Origin: UBA4744 sp963718995
GTDB taxonomy: Bacteria; Actinomycetota; Acidimicrobiia; Spongiisociales; UBA4744
Length of the DNA stretch: 64,000 bases
Assembly (NCBI GenBank): GCA_963718995.1
Contig: CAVRAP010000020.1
Span: 124,001 to 188,000 of the forward strand
Reading direction: 5' to 3'
Positions within the stretch are counted from its first letter, which is position 1; every line of letters begins with the position of its first letter. Below the pieces are notes generated by a model. It had not been told where the DNA came from and did not search any database. It saw only the letters and a program-made list of their open reading frames with translations. Of this stretch, positions 49,360 to 58,159 are shown in pieces. The translations under genes and the position numbers were made by a program.

Positions 49360-50134
49360 TTAGTCGGGACGGCGCTGGTCTTTGGCGGTCTTGGACAGCT
49401 CATAGGCAAGCAGGGATCCGGAAACGGCAGCGTTCAGGCTCTCGGTGAGGCCGGGCATAGGGATCGAGATCCGAACGTCCGCCTGCGCGACGACCTCGGG
49501 AGGAAGCCCGGCACCTTCGTCGCCAACCAGAATGGCGCATAGCGGAATCCCGGCCATCCGCTCGGGGAGGATCCCCTCCTGTAACGACCGCAGCTACGAC
49601 GAGGTAGCCGCGCTCCTGGAGTGAAGCGACCGAGAGTATGGTCGGCCTTTCGATCGAGGTTCGGAAGTGGGCACCAGCCCCGGCTCGCAGCACTTTCGGT
49701 GACCAGGGATCTGCCGTGCCGGGCCCGCTCAGAAAGCCAAGCCCGAAGGCAGCCGCAGAGCGAATCAAAGTCCCGACGTTCCCGGGATCCCCCACTCCCC
49801 AGGACACGAGGAGCGATCGATCGAAGCCAGGGGCCTCTGGTGGTATGGCCATGACGGCCACCGGGCCGCGCGGGTGCTGCGTGCCCGCGATCTTCGCCAT
49901 GACCGATGGACTCACGATCACGGCGTCGGCACCTAGGCCCGAAACCTTGGCCGTCATCGCCTCGTCGTCGACAGAGACGAATATCGTTTCCAGGTGAGTG
50001 CCGGCGCGGATAGCTTCGTCTATGAGGTGCGGGCCCTCGAGCAGCGTGCGGCCGGTCTCCGTCCGCCGTCGACGACGATGCAGCCGGATCGCCTCGACGA
50101 CGCGCGGGTTACGCGGCGAGCGAACCGGTTCCAC
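49360..50134 (-). CDS. TrmH/SpoU-family RNA 2'-O-methyltransferase (one frameshift)
   Basis: About 258 residues. N-terminal substrate domain RNPRVVEAIRLHRRRRRTETG and LLEGPHLIDEAI; catalytic SPOUT domain with GVGDPGNVGTLIRSAAAFG (motif 1), VGDEGAGLPPEVVAQAD (motif 2) and ISIPMPGLTESLNAAVSGSL (motif 3). The frame changes near 49566 after VVTGGDPP. Probably modifies 23S rRNA (RlmB-like). Sits between pheS and rplT as in many bacteria. Confidence 0.92.
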
Positions 50135-50137
50135 AAG

Positions 50138-50491
50138 TCAGCTCTTCGGTGAGGCCAATGTAGCCAATTGTGCGAAAGCATCGGGATCGTTCACGGCCAT
50201 GTCGGCCAACATTTTCCGATCGACCTCGACTTCGGCAGCTTTGAGACCGGCAATCAGCTGAGAGTACGTTGTTCCGTTCTGGCGGGCGGCTGCGTTGATA
50301 CGCTGAATCCACAAACGGCGGAACTCACCCTTGCGGGCTCGACGGTCACGATACGAATCCTGCATCGCGTGCATGACCTGCTCGTTGGCAGCGCGAAAAC
50401 GCCTGCTCTTGGCTCCTTTGTAACCGCTGGCGCGATCGAGAACCTTCTTGTGCTTCTTCTTCGCGTGCACGGCGCGTTTGACTCTGGCCAT
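50138..50491 (-). CDS. rplT: 50S ribosomal protein L20
   Basis: 117 residues, starting MARVKRAVHAKKKHKKVLDR and containing SYRDRRARKGEFRRLWI and AAARQNGTTYSQLI. Complete, normal length. L20 also represses its own operon in many bacteria by binding the leader. Follows rpmI. Confidence 0.97.
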   Translation of the reverse strand: MARVKRAVHAKKKHKKVLDRASGYKGAKSRRFRAANEQVMHAMQDSYRDRRARKGEFRRLWIQRINAAARQNGTTYSQLIAGLKAAEVEVDRKMLADMAVNDPDAFAQLATLASPKS

Positions 50492-50516
50492 GAGACATCC
50501 TCCTCTGCGGTTCGCC

Positions 50517-50711
50517 TCAGCGACCGATCATTCGCTTGACGTTCTTCAAATCACCCTTGACGAGCGGGGCATCACCTTTGAGCTTCCGAAAGCGCTTACG
50601 GCTTTTGGCCAATTTCAGGTGGCCCCGACCGGCCTGGGCCCGCATCACTTTTCCCGAGCCCGTCACCTTGAAGCGCTTGGCGGCTCCCTTATGGGTCTTC
50701 ATCTTTGGCAT
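50517..50711 (-). CDS. rpmI: 50S ribosomal protein L35
   Basis: 64 residues, MPKMKTHKGAAKRFKVTGSG ... LKNVKRMIGR. ATG 50711 with GGAGCG upstream; an in-frame TTG one codon earlier is not needed. Second gene of the infC operon. Confidence 0.97.
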   Translation of the reverse strand: MPKMKTHKGAAKRFKVTGSGKVMRAQAGRGHLKLAKSRKRFRKLKGDAPLVKGDLKNVKRMIGR

Positions 50712-50721
50712 CAAACGCTCC

Positions 50722-51489
50722 CTATGTCTCGTCGTCTACAACAGTTTCGGCTTCGGGTTCGGTGCTAGAGGTTTCCGGTCCGTCGCCGGCGGCCGGCTGA
50801 TCGGCGGGCTCAAGCAACGGTTCCGTTGCCACTTCGGCCGTCTCCGTTTCGGGCACGACAGTCCCGGCCGTTTGCTCGGCATCGTCGGCGGCTCCCGCCG
50901 CTGCGACCGGAGCGTCAACTTCCTTCGTTGGTTCCTCTTCTTCTTTTTCTTCTGCTTCCTCGACGGGCTTCGGCCGATCCCGTCTGCGGACCGGACCCAG
51001 GACCATTGTCATGTTCCGGCCCTCCTGGGAGGGTGTCTGATCCACAGTTCCGTAGTCGGCCACTTCCGCTGCCAGTCGGTCGAGAATGCGAAGGCCGAGT
51101 TCGGGTCGCTGCGCTTCCCGCCCGCGAAACCAGATAGTCACTTTGACCTTGTCGCCCTCGGAGAGGAACTCAATAGTTCTGCGTTGTTTGATCAGGTAGT
51201 CGTGCTCGCCGATTTTCGGCTTGAACTTGACCTCTTTGATGACCGTTCGGGTCTGCTTCTTCCTAGCTTCGCGAGCTTTGACGGAGAGTTCGTACTTGTA
51301 CTTCCCGTAGTCCATCAAACGGCAAACAGGCGGATTGGCATCCGGGGCTACTTCGACGAGGTCGAGGCCCAGCTGATCTGCCAGCCAGAGCGCCTCTCGT
51401 ATCTTCTTGATCCCGATTTGACTGCCATCCGGGGCTACGACCCGGACTTCAACGGCCCGGATGTAACCATTCACACGTAACTCAGCGAT
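50722..51489 (-). CDS. infC: Translation initiation factor IF-3 with acidic C-terminal extension
   Basis: IF-3 binds the 30S subunit and rejects poor start codons. N-domain: IRAVEVRVVAPDGSQIG, ALWLADQLGLDLVEVAPDA, VCRLMDYGKYKYE; C-domain: VKFKPKIGEHDYLIKQRR, KVKVTIWFRGREAQRPELG. After residue about 180 comes an acidic, Glu/Ala/Pro-rich tail of about 75 residues. The ribosome site GAGGAGGAG lies directly before an ATC at 51489 (reading IAELRVNGYIRAVEV), too far from the GTG at 51474; the rare AUC start is therefore chosen, as expected for autoregulated infC. Confidence 0.92.
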   Translation of the reverse strand: MAELRVNGYIRAVEVRVVAPDGSQIGIKKIREALWLADQLGLDLVEVAPDANPPVCRLMDYGKYKYELSVKAREARKKQTRTVIKEVKFKPKIGEHDYLIKQRRTIEFLSEGDKVKVTIWFRGREAQRPELGLRILDRLAAEVADYGTVDQTPSQEGRNMTMVLGPVRRRDRPKPVEEAEEKEEEEPTKEVDAPVAAAGAADDAEQTAGTVVPETETAEVATEPLLEPADQPAAGDGPETSSTEPEAETVVDDET

Positions 51490-51513
51490 GTCTCCTCCTC
51501 ATTCAAAGACGTC

Positions 51514-51545
51514 AAAACGCAGCAAGCCAAGGCGTGCTGCGTTTT
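51514..51545 (-). terminator. Attenuator-like hairpin in the infC leader
   Basis: Eleven-base perfect stem AAAACGCAGCA / TGCTGCGTTTT with a ten-base loop, ending in four T on the minus strand, between the promoter and the infC ribosome site. Shape fits premature termination controlled by L20 or IF-3, as in known infC-rpmI-rplT leaders. Confidence 0.68.
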
Positions 51546-51619
51546 CGTAACCGCGGCGCATCGCCTCGATGGCCGGGTGGGAGCAGCGGGCCTCCTCTTG
51601 TGCTCGGTTGTGGGTCCGC

Positions 51620-51648
51620 ATTATACGGGGGGTCGGGTCACTGTCCAA
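51620..51648 (-). promoter_or_regulatory. Promoter of the infC-rpmI-rplT operon
   Basis: Minus strand: TTGGAC (51648-51643), 17-base spacer, TATAAT (51625-51620). Perfect -10 and good -35. Transcription should start near 51613, giving a leader of about 124 bases to the infC start. Confidence 0.85.
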
Positions 51649-51655
51649 CGCAGTG

Positions 51656-52134
51656 CTAGCCCTCGGCCGCCAGCGGCTTCAGCCGGCGCAGCGCGTCGAC
51701 CGTATCGAGGGCCGCTCGAGCCGCCTCATAGCCCTTGTTTGCGTGGCCGGGAAGGCTTCGATCCCGGGCATGCGAGAACTCTCTGACGGTCAGCACTGCG
51801 TTGGCCACCGGAACCCCGGTATCGAGGGCTACACGCTGGAGACCCGCCATTGTTTGCGTCGCAACGTGGGTGTAGTGGTCTGTCTCCCCTTCGATCACCG
51901 CTCCGATGGCGATCACCGCATCCATGCCGGCGGCGATGAGTCTCTGTGCGGCTATTGGCAATTCCAGGGCACCGGGGAGTCGTACCGTGGTGACATCCGT
52001 CACCGGCTGATTCTTCCAATGCCGTCAGGGCTCCATGCCAGCAGGCCGTCGGTGATCACCGCGTTGAACGACGAAACGGCAATCCCGATTCGCAGCGGGG
52101 GTTTCCGCAGTCCTTCCCCGGTGTCTGGCTGCAT
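51656..52134 (-). CDS. ribH: 6,7-dimethyl-8-ribityllumazine synthase (two frameshifts)
   Basis: Makes the last intermediate of riboflavin. Start ATG 52134 overlaps the ribBA stop (TGATG). Parts: LRIGIAVSSFNAVITDGLL, then LTALEESAG, then TDVTTVRLPGALELPIAAQR, GAVIEGETDHYTHVA (catalytic His) and NKGYEAARAALDTVDALRRL. Shifts lie near 52028 and 52000. Reassembled length of about 159 residues is standard for the family. Confidence 0.92.
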
Positions 52135-53345
52135 CAGCGATCTCCCATGTCGAGCGTGTGGCCCAGTTTGCGAGCCTTGGTTTCGAGGTAGTGGCGGTTC
52201 TCATCGTTGGGTTCGACCAGGAGCGGAACCGTCTCGACAATGGCCAGACCGTACCCCTCGATGCCGGCGCGCTTGCGGGGGTTGTTGGTCAGGAGCCGCA
52301 TCGTCGTCACGCCGAGATCAACGAGGATCTGTGCACCGACGCCGTAGTCGCGGGCATCGACCGGCAACCCGAGATCCTCATTCGCTTGGACTGTGTCTCG
52401 TCCCTGATCTTGCAGTGCATAGGCAGCAAGCTTGTGCCCGAGGCCGATCCCCCGTCCCTCCTGGCCGCGCAAGTACAGCACTACCCCGGCGCCGGCCTCA
52501 CCCACCCTCCGCAACGCCTCCTGAAGTTGAACCCCGCAATCGCATCTGAGGCTTCCAAAGGTGTCCCCGGTCAAGCACTCGGAATGCACCCGGACCAAGA
52601 CCCCATCGGTACCGGTGACGTCACCCATCACGAGAGCGATATGCTCGCGCCCGTCAACCAGCGATTCGTAACCGACGGCTCGAAACTCTCCCTGTTTTGT
52701 GGGGATCCGGGCCTCGCTGACCCGCTTGACCAGCATCTCTTGCTTCCGCCGGTAGGCGATGAGATCGGCGATCGAGATCATCAGGAGGTCGTGCTCCTTG
52801 GCGAAGCGCTCGAGATCGGATAATCGGGCAACCTCGCCCTCGTCGGTCACGATCTCGGCCAGCACGCCGGCGGGATACAGTCCGGCCAAACGCGCCAGGT
52901 CTACGGCCGCCTCGGTATGTCCGGCGCGACGCAGCACACCGCCGGGCTGATAGCGCAGCGGGAAGACATGCCCCGGCCTGGTGAAACTATCCGGCGAAAC
53001 GCGGGGATCGATCAGGGAAGCAATGGTGGTCGCTCGGTCGGCCGCTGAGATGCCCGTGGTCGTTCCGGGTCCGTAGTCGATGGAAACGGTGAAGGCCGTA
53101 CGTCGAGCATCGGTGTTGTTGGCGACCATCATCGGGATCTGCAACTCGTCGAGTCGCTCACCGAGAGCAGGCAGGCAGATGAGACCGCTCGTGTGGCGAA
53201 CCATAAAGCCGACTCGAGCCGGGGTGGCGTGCTCCGCCGCGACGATCAGGTCGCCCTCGTTCTCCCGGTCCTCATCGTCAACGACAACGAGGAATTCGCC
53301 CCGCCGGAACGCTGCGATCGCCGCTTCGATCGGGGCCAACATCAT
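52134..53345 (-). CDS. ribBA: Bifunctional DHBP synthase / GTP cyclohydrolase II
   Basis: 403 residues, two enzymes feeding riboflavin synthesis. RibB half (1-200): FLVVVDDEDRENEGDLI, HTSGLICLPA, RPGHVFPLRYQPGGVLRRAGHTEAAVD (in two parts: RPGHVFPLRY and GGVLRRAGHTEAAVD). RibA half (205-403): VHSECLTGDTFGSLRCDCG (three zinc Cys), LRGQEGRGIGLGHKLAAY, LTNNPRKR. ATG 53345 overlaps the ribE stop. Confidence 0.96.
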   Translation of the reverse strand: MMLAPIEAAIAAFRRGEFLVVVDDEDRENEGDLIVAAEHATPARVGFMVRHTSGLICLPALGERLDELQIPMMVANNTDARRTAFTVSIDYGPGTTTGISAADRATTIASLIDPRVSPDSFTRPGHVFPLRYQPGGVLRRAGHTEAAVDLARLAGLYPAGVLAEIVTDEGEVARLSDLERFAKEHDLLMISIADLIAYRRKQEMLVKRVSEARIPTKQGEFRAVGYESLVDGREHIALVMGDVTGTDGVLVRVHSECLTGDTFGSLRCDCGVQLQEALRRVGEAGAGVVLYLRGQEGRGIGLGHKLAAYALQDQGRDTVQANEDLGLPVDARDYGVGAQILVDLGVTTMRLLTNNPRKRAGIEGYGLAIVETVPLLVEPNDENRHYLETKARKLGHTLDMGDR

Positions 53346-53936
53346 GCACGCTCCTCGAGCAATCGCTCAACATATTTCGCGATGACGTCGACTTCGAGAT
53401 TGACGAGATCGCCCGGTCGGCGGCTGCCCAGGACGGTGACCGCCAGCGTATGAGGTATCAGGGCAACCACGAAACCCCCCGCCACGATCGCGGCAATCGT
53501 GAGGCTCACCCCGTCCACGGTCATCGAGCCTTTCTCGACGGCGAATCGTTGCAACCGGTCCGGCATGGTGATCGTCATCCGTACGCCCTCGCCTTCCGGG
53601 GTAACGCCCGCTACCCGGCCGACGCCATCAACATGACCTTGCACGATATGACCATCAAATCGTCCGGAAGCGGGCATCGGTCGTTCCAGATCCACCGTCG
53701 ATCCCGGCTCCACATCACCGAGGTTGGTCCGGTCGAGGGTCTCCTTGACAACATCTGCGGAGAACCCGGTCGGCGTTGTCGCAACTACCGTCAAACAGAC
53801 GCCATTGACCGCGATCGAACCGCCCACTTCGAGACCCGCGGAGACCCGGGGACCATCCACGTCGATCCTGACTCCCTGCTCCATCTGGGACGAGTCGGGC
53901 GACCCGCCCCATTTCTTCAACGATTCCGGTGAACAT
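53342..53936 (-). CDS. ribE: Riboflavin synthase alpha chain (one frameshift)
   Basis: Two lumazine-binding repeats, about 198 residues. Start MFTGIVEEMGRVARLV at ATG 53936 overlaps the ribD stop (TGATG). After a shift near 53880: GSIAVNGVCLTVVATT, GRFDGHIVQGHVDGVG (repeat 1) and GSMTVDGVSLTIAAI, LIPHTLAVTVLG (repeat 2). Removing one G restores the protein. Dismutates two lumazines to riboflavin. Confidence 0.94.
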
Positions 53937-54994
53937 CACTGCGCTCCCTTGAAGTCGATCCTCAGGTCGGGGCCAACCTGCTCGATTCCGGTGAAAGCGA
54001 CCCTTCTGAGGTCGCCGATCGTGGCAAACACCCCATCACAAACGCTGCGGCCTACGCCGCCCGCGAGGGCGGCGGCCACATACACGACCCCGCGGTCGAC
54101 GAGACCCTGGTCCCAGAGAGCCCCTGCCAGCCCCGGGCCCCCCTCGACGAGAAGATCAACGACGCCGCGTTCCCCGAGCGTTTCGAGCATCACCGTGAGA
54201 TCAACCTTCCTGCCGTCCGGATCAGGTGCCACGACAACCTCGGCAGGGAGTTCGAGTCCGACCGGCGAGAACACGAGCGCCGTCCTCTCGAACATGCGTC
54301 GTTCGGGCGGCACAGGGCGAAGACCGGCGACGGCCACGGGCAATGGTTGCTTCCCCGTGTACCCGTCAAGGCGCACCGTCAGCTCAGGATCGTCGGCCAG
54401 CAACGTCCCCGCCCCGACCATGATGGCGTCGTGAGCAGCACGGAGATGATGGCCGTCCCGCCGAGCTTCCGGCGACGTGATCCAGCGCGACGTCCCGTCG
54501 GCTGCGGCCACTTGACCGTCCAGGGTCATCGCCACTTTCAGGGTGACGCGGGGCCGACCGGTGCTGCGCTGATGGAAATACCCGGGGTCGAGGTCGAGGG
54601 CTTCCTCGCTGCACACGCCGGTCACGACTTCGATCCCGGCGGCCCGCAGAGCGGCGAAACCCCGACCCGCCACTCGCGCATCCGGATCTTCGAGGGCCGC
54701 AACCACTCGCACCACCCCGGCCGCCATGATGGCATCCGTGCACGGCGGCGTTCGCCCGTGATGGGCGCACGGTTCGAGGGTGACATAGATCGTCGCCCCG
54801 TGTGACAGTGGGCCTGCCGCGGTCAGCGCCAGAACCTCTGCGTGCGAGGTTCCCGGCCCCTCGTGCCCGCCACGGCCAACTACGGTGCCGTCTTTGGCAA
54901 CCACGACGGCGCCAACGCGCGGGTTCGGGTGAGGGAAACGATCTCCCGCTGCTGCGATGGCCGCCAGCATCATCTGCCTGTCCACGTGCTCCAT
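53936..54994 (-). CDS. ribD: Riboflavin deaminase/reductase
   Basis: 352 residues. Deaminase domain: SHAEVLAL and EPCAHHGRTPPC (zinc His and Cys). Reductase domain from about residue 150: RPRVTLKVAMTLDGQVA, SRWITS, DAIMVGAGTLLADDP, LLVEGGPGLAGAL. ATG 54994 with GAGGA is chosen because further in-frame sequence upstream lies inside the FMN riboswitch. First gene of the rib operon. Confidence 0.95.
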   Translation of the reverse strand: MEHVDRQMMLAAIAAAGDRFPHPNPRVGAVVVAKDGTVVGRGGHEGPGTSHAEVLALTAAGPLSHGATIYVTLEPCAHHGRTPPCTDAIMAAGVVRVVAALEDPDARVAGRGFAALRAAGIEVVTGVCSEEALDLDPGYFHQRSTGRPRVTLKVAMTLDGQVAAADGTSRWITSPEARRDGHHLRAAHDAIMVGAGTLLADDPELTVRLDGYTGKQPLPVAVAGLRPVPPERRMFERTALVFSPVGLELPAEVVVAPDPDGRKVDLTVMLETLGERGVVDLLVEGGPGLAGALWDQGLVDRGVVYVAAALAGGVGRSVCDGVFATIGDLRRVAFTGIEQVGPDLRIDFKGAQ

Positions 54995-55040
54995 CCCGTC
55001 CTCTCCGATGGGAGACACGCGCGCGGCAAAGAGCCACCCG

Positions 55041-55150
55041 CCTTCTCCCATCCGGACTTTCACCGTCGGCTCCGGGACACTGCCGGATCCACCCCTCGCG
55101 GGGGTCGCGGGCTTTCACCGCCGGTCGGGAATTGCACCCTGCCCTGAAGG
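55041..55150 (-). ncRNA. FMN riboswitch (RFN element)
   Basis: Minus strand carries the conserved elements in order: TTCAGGGCAGGGTG, ATTCCCGACCGGCGGT, AAAGCCCGCGA, a variable arm, CCGACGGTGAAAGTCCGGATG and GGGAGAAGG. These form the six-helix FMN aptamer. It sits 46 bases before ribD, so FMN lowers expression of the rib operon. Confidence 0.96.
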
Positions 55151-55158
55151 TGGGCTGT

Positions 55159-55188
55159 GAGGTGATTCTACCCTGGAGGGAAGATACG
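55159..55188 (-). promoter_or_regulatory. Candidate promoter of the rib operon
   Basis: Minus strand TTCGAT, 18-base spacer, TAGAAT, just upstream of the riboswitch. The -10 is good, the -35 weak. Coordinates are approximate. Confidence 0.45.
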
Positions 55189-55280
55189 ATCGAACGAAGG
55201 GCCTCCCTCCTCCGCGCTCGCTGCGCTTCGCACGTTGGTGGGAACCAGCCCCCCTCCGCTTCTCGCCTCCGGCGAGAACC

Positions 55281-55321
55281 ACCTCCCCCCTCCTCGCTCG
55301 CTGCGCTCGCAGGGGGGAGGT
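55281..55321 (-). terminator. Large GC-rich hairpin after the GGDEF gene
   Basis: Perfect 10-base stem ACCTCCCCCC / GGGGGGAGGT around a loop containing GCGAGCGCAGCGAGCG, starting at the stop codon of the response-regulator gene. A second copy of the CGCTCGCTGCGCT core lies near 55215. No T run, so termination is probable rather than proven. Confidence 0.5.
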
Positions 55322-56250
55322 TATGTGACGCGGCGGTCGATCTCGTAACTCGAGCCGGTCCGTTGCTTGGCGAACTCTTTCATCTCAACTGCGATGGCCG
55401 AGGCCTCCCACTGGGTTGTCATCGTTCTGCTCAGGTTGGTGGCCACACCGAGTGAGAACGAGACGATGGGGAAGGCATGCTGTTCGCCCCGGCGGTCGGC
55501 AACTTCGATATAGCCGCGGAGAGCGTCGGCGGTGTCGTACAGGTCGAGGATGCCGTCGTCGAAGATCCTGATGACCGCCTTGCAGTACTCCTCCACGAGG
55601 TCCGTGTTGACGGTTGCGACGAAGTCGTCACCGCCGACGTGACCAACAAACGTGGTTACATCCTCGATCTCGGCTGCAGCTTCGAGCATGACATGAGCCG
55701 TGAACTTGATCACCTGGTCCCCGCGCATGAAGCCGTAGTGATCGTTGAATGCTTTGAAATTGTCCAGGTCGGCGTGAACCACGGCAAAGTGTCCGCCTTC
55801 GTTCACTCGACGTTCCAGCTCCGACGAGATGCGGAAGTTACCGGGGAGGCCGGTCAGCGGCGATACGTCGCGCATCGCTTGGGTCCGCCGCAGAACTGCC
55901 TTGACCCGAGCCATGAGCTCGTCAACGTCGAACGGCTTCGTGACATAGTCGTCCGCACCGAGTTCCAGGCCCCGAACCCGGTCCTCGGGGAGGGTCTTGG
56001 CCGTCAACAGGATCACCGACGTATTCGTCGCGGCCGGGTGCATCCGAAGGCGGCGCAGGGCGGTCAAACCGTCCATCTCCGGCATCATCACGTCGAGCAG
56101 GACCAGGTCGGGCGGCGACGCCATGACCTTGGCGATGGCTTCCTTCCCATCGTGAGCAACGTCGACCTCGAACCCTTCGAGCTCCAGGTTCACTCTGACG
56201 AACTGAAGGATATCCGGGTCATCGTCTGCTACCAGGATTCGTTCCGGCAT
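55321..56250 (-). CDS. Response regulator with GGDEF domain
   Basis: 309 residues. Receiver domain 1-125 with the acidic pair ADDD at 8-11, phospho-acceptor Asp53 in LVLLDVMMPEMDG and Lys in YVTKPFD. The C-terminal diguanylate-cyclase-like domain has SPLTGLPGN, HADLDNFKAFND and, at the active site, HVGGDDF (GGDDF instead of GGDEF/GGEEF), so cyclase activity is uncertain. One base separates it from the rpe stop, so it is coupled to a metabolic gene; no partner kinase is nearby. Confidence 0.88.
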   Translation of the reverse strand: MPERILVADDDPDILQFVRVNLELEGFEVDVAHDGKEAIAKVMASPPDLVLLDVMMPEMDGLTALRRLRMHPAATNTSVILLTAKTLPEDRVRGLELGADDYVTKPFDVDELMARVKAVLRRTQAMRDVSPLTGLPGNFRISSELERRVNEGGHFAVVHADLDNFKAFNDHYGFMRGDQVIKFTAHVMLEAAAEIEDVTTFVGHVGGDDFVATVNTDLVEEYCKAVIRIFDDGILDLYDTADALRGYIEVADRRGEQHAFPIVSFSLGVATNLSRTMTTQWEASAIAVEMKEFAKQRTGSSYEIDRRVT

Positions 56251-56251
56251 T

Positions 56252-56917
56252 TCACTCCACTGCTTCGATTGCGTTCCTCAAGCGACGTACCGCCCCGACC
56301 GGGTCGGGATCCCGGAAGATTGCGGTTCCGGCTACGAAAACGTCTGCGCCGGCCCGCCTGGCCAACGGAGCCGTCTGGTCGGTTATGCCGCCGTCAATCT
56401 GTATATCGACAGGAAAGGCGTGGGAATCAATGAACTTTCTGGCGGATGCAACTTTGGGCAGAACTTCCGACATGAAGGATTGTCCGCCGAACCCGGGATG
56501 CACGGACATGATCAGCAGCAGATCGGACAATTCCACAAACGGTTCCACTGCCGCGAACGGAGTCGGAGGGCTGAGGACCAGCCCGAAATCGAGGCCCAAT
56601 TCCTTCGCTCTCTTGGCCACGTTCGTCGGATTGGGGATCACCTCGATGTGCACGGTGACGAGATCAGCTCCGGCGTTCTTGAGGTCTTCGAGGTAGACGT
56701 CCGGGTTGGTAGTCATCAGGTGGCAATCGAAATACACGCCGGTCGTCTTTCGCAGAGAAGCAATCACCGGCATGCCGAAGCTGATGTTCGGGACAAAATG
56801 GCCGTCCATCACGTCGAGATGCAGCATGTCGATCTCGGACTCGATGCGCTTGACCTCTTCGCCGAGCTGGGCGAAATCAGCGGCCAACAGGGAAGGAGCT
56901 ATCCGAGCGGGCTTCAT
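56252..56917 (-). CDS. rpe: Ribulose-phosphate 3-epimerase
   Basis: 221-residue TIM barrel of the pentose phosphate pathway. IAPSLLAADFAQLGEEV, HLDVMDGHFVPNISFG (catalytic Asp), DCHLMTTNPD, MSVHPGFGGQSF and QIDGGITDQTA are all present. Complete. Between rsmB and the response regulator on the same strand. Confidence 0.96.
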   Translation of the reverse strand: MKPARIAPSLLAADFAQLGEEVKRIESEIDMLHLDVMDGHFVPNISFGMPVIASLRKTTGVYFDCHLMTTNPDVYLEDLKNAGADLVTVHIEVIPNPTNVAKRAKELGLDFGLVLSPPTPFAAVEPFVELSDLLLIMSVHPGFGGQSFMSEVLPKVASARKFIDSHAFPVDIQIDGGITDQTAPLARRAGADVFVAGTAIFRDPDPVGAVRRLRNAIEAVE

Positions 56918-56935
56918 GGGGCGAGTGTACCCAGC

Positions 56936-58159
56936 CTATCCCCGGATTCTGGTGATGAACATGCCATCAGTCCCGGTCAGGTGCGGCGCCAGCAACCAAC
57001 CTCCGCCCCACGGCCGTCCGGGTAAGCCGACAACCGCCTCGGTCGGCAGGCCTTCGATGATGCCAATGGTCTCCTGCGGGGTCACCGTGCATACCGAATA
57101 GACGATCAGCCCGCCGGGTTTCACCACCCGGCGGGCTTCCGCAACCATGTAAGCCTGCACCACCGCTAGATCGGCCAGATCGGATGCGCCGACACGAAAG
57201 CGGACCTCGGGACGTCGCCGCATCGTCCCCAATCCCGAGCACGGCGCATCCACCAATACCCTATCGAAAGAATCCGAACGGTACGGAGTCATCAGAGCGT
57301 CCGCGACGCACCATCGGACCGGGCTCCCCTCCAGGCGTCGAACCGCTGATTGGACCCGCCGACGGTGACGATCGGATGCAACGACCACACCTCGCCCATC
57401 CAACCGGTCGGCCGCATGCAGGGCCTTGCCTCCCGGGGCAGCCGCCATGTCGAGGATCCGGTCGCCCGGTTGCGGATCTAAGGCCAAACCCACGGCAACG
57501 GAGGCTCCATCCTGAACCGCCATCGTGTCCAATACCGTTTCGACGGGTGGCAGAACGTAAGCATCCGGGATCCCCGCCACCGGCGCCAGGCCGTCGGGGG
57601 GTTCACCTGATCGGAGCCGAATGGTCCGAGCGGCATCGCTTTGTGACGCTTCCAGGAACTCTTCTGTCTCGGTGCGGCCCCAGGCATCGACCAGAAGGTC
57701 CCAGATCCATTCCGGTTGACCCACTCGCAGAGCGGCGCCCGCGTCACCATCGGGCAAGGGAGGTTCGCCATCGCGAGCCACTGCCCGCAGGATGGCGTTA
57801 CAAAACCCGGTCGCACCCGGCTGAATCGACCGTACGACCTCTACGGTTGAGTCCACTGCTGCATGGTCCTTCGATCGGGCGAAGAGCACCTCGTTGACTC
57901 CCACGCGCAGGGTGTCCAACACATCGTCCTGGATCTTTTTGAGGGGTCGAGTGCTCACCGATTGGATGGTGCGATCGACTCGCAAGAGGTTCCGCAGGGT
58001 GTCGTAGGCCAGACGTTGTGCCAGATGAGCATCCCGGACGGGTAGGTCTCGAGTCTCGCTTCGGACCACCAGGTTGGAGTAGGCACCGGAGCGCAGAACG
58101 CGAGATACCGCTCTCCTGGCAGCGGCCCGCGCGGGAACCCCCGGTTTCACGGCAGCCAT
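56936..58159 (-). CDS. rsmB: 16S rRNA (cytosine-C5) methyltransferase RsmB
   Basis: 407 residues: an N-terminal NusB-like domain (about 1-140, RRAVSRVLRSGAYSNLVV, DYTLRNLL-like YDTLRNLLRVDRTI) and a C5-methyltransferase domain with ILDMAAAPGGKALHAA, VLVDAPCSGLGTMRRRPE (motif IV Cys) and VYSVCTVTPQE (catalytic Cys). Methylates 16S C967. Overlaps fmt by 13 bases. Confidence 0.95.
   Translation of the reverse strand: MAAVKPGVPARAAARRAVSRVLRSGAYSNLVVRSETRDLPVRDAHLAQRLAYDTLRNLLRVDRTIQSVSTRPLKKIQDDVLDTLRVGVNEVLFARSKDHAAVDSTVEVVRSIQPGATGFCNAILRAVARDGEPPLPDGDAGAALRVGQPEWIWDLLVDAWGRTETEEFLEASQSDAARTIRLRSGEPPDGLAPVAGIPDAYVLPPVETVLDTMAVQDGASVAVGLALDPQPGDRILDMAAAPGGKALHAADRLDGRGVVVASDRHRRRVQSAVRRLEGSPVRWCVADALMTPYRSDSFDRVLVDAPCSGLGTMRRRPEVRFRVGASDLADLAVVQAYMVAEARRVVKPGGLIVYSVCTVTPQETIGIIEGLPTEAVVGLPGRPWGGGWLLAPHLTGTDGMFITRIRG

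Noticed and set aside
54995..55063. Longer ribD start inside the riboswitch
   Set aside because: The frame crosses the FMN aptamer; ATG 54994 has its own ribosome site and fits the family.
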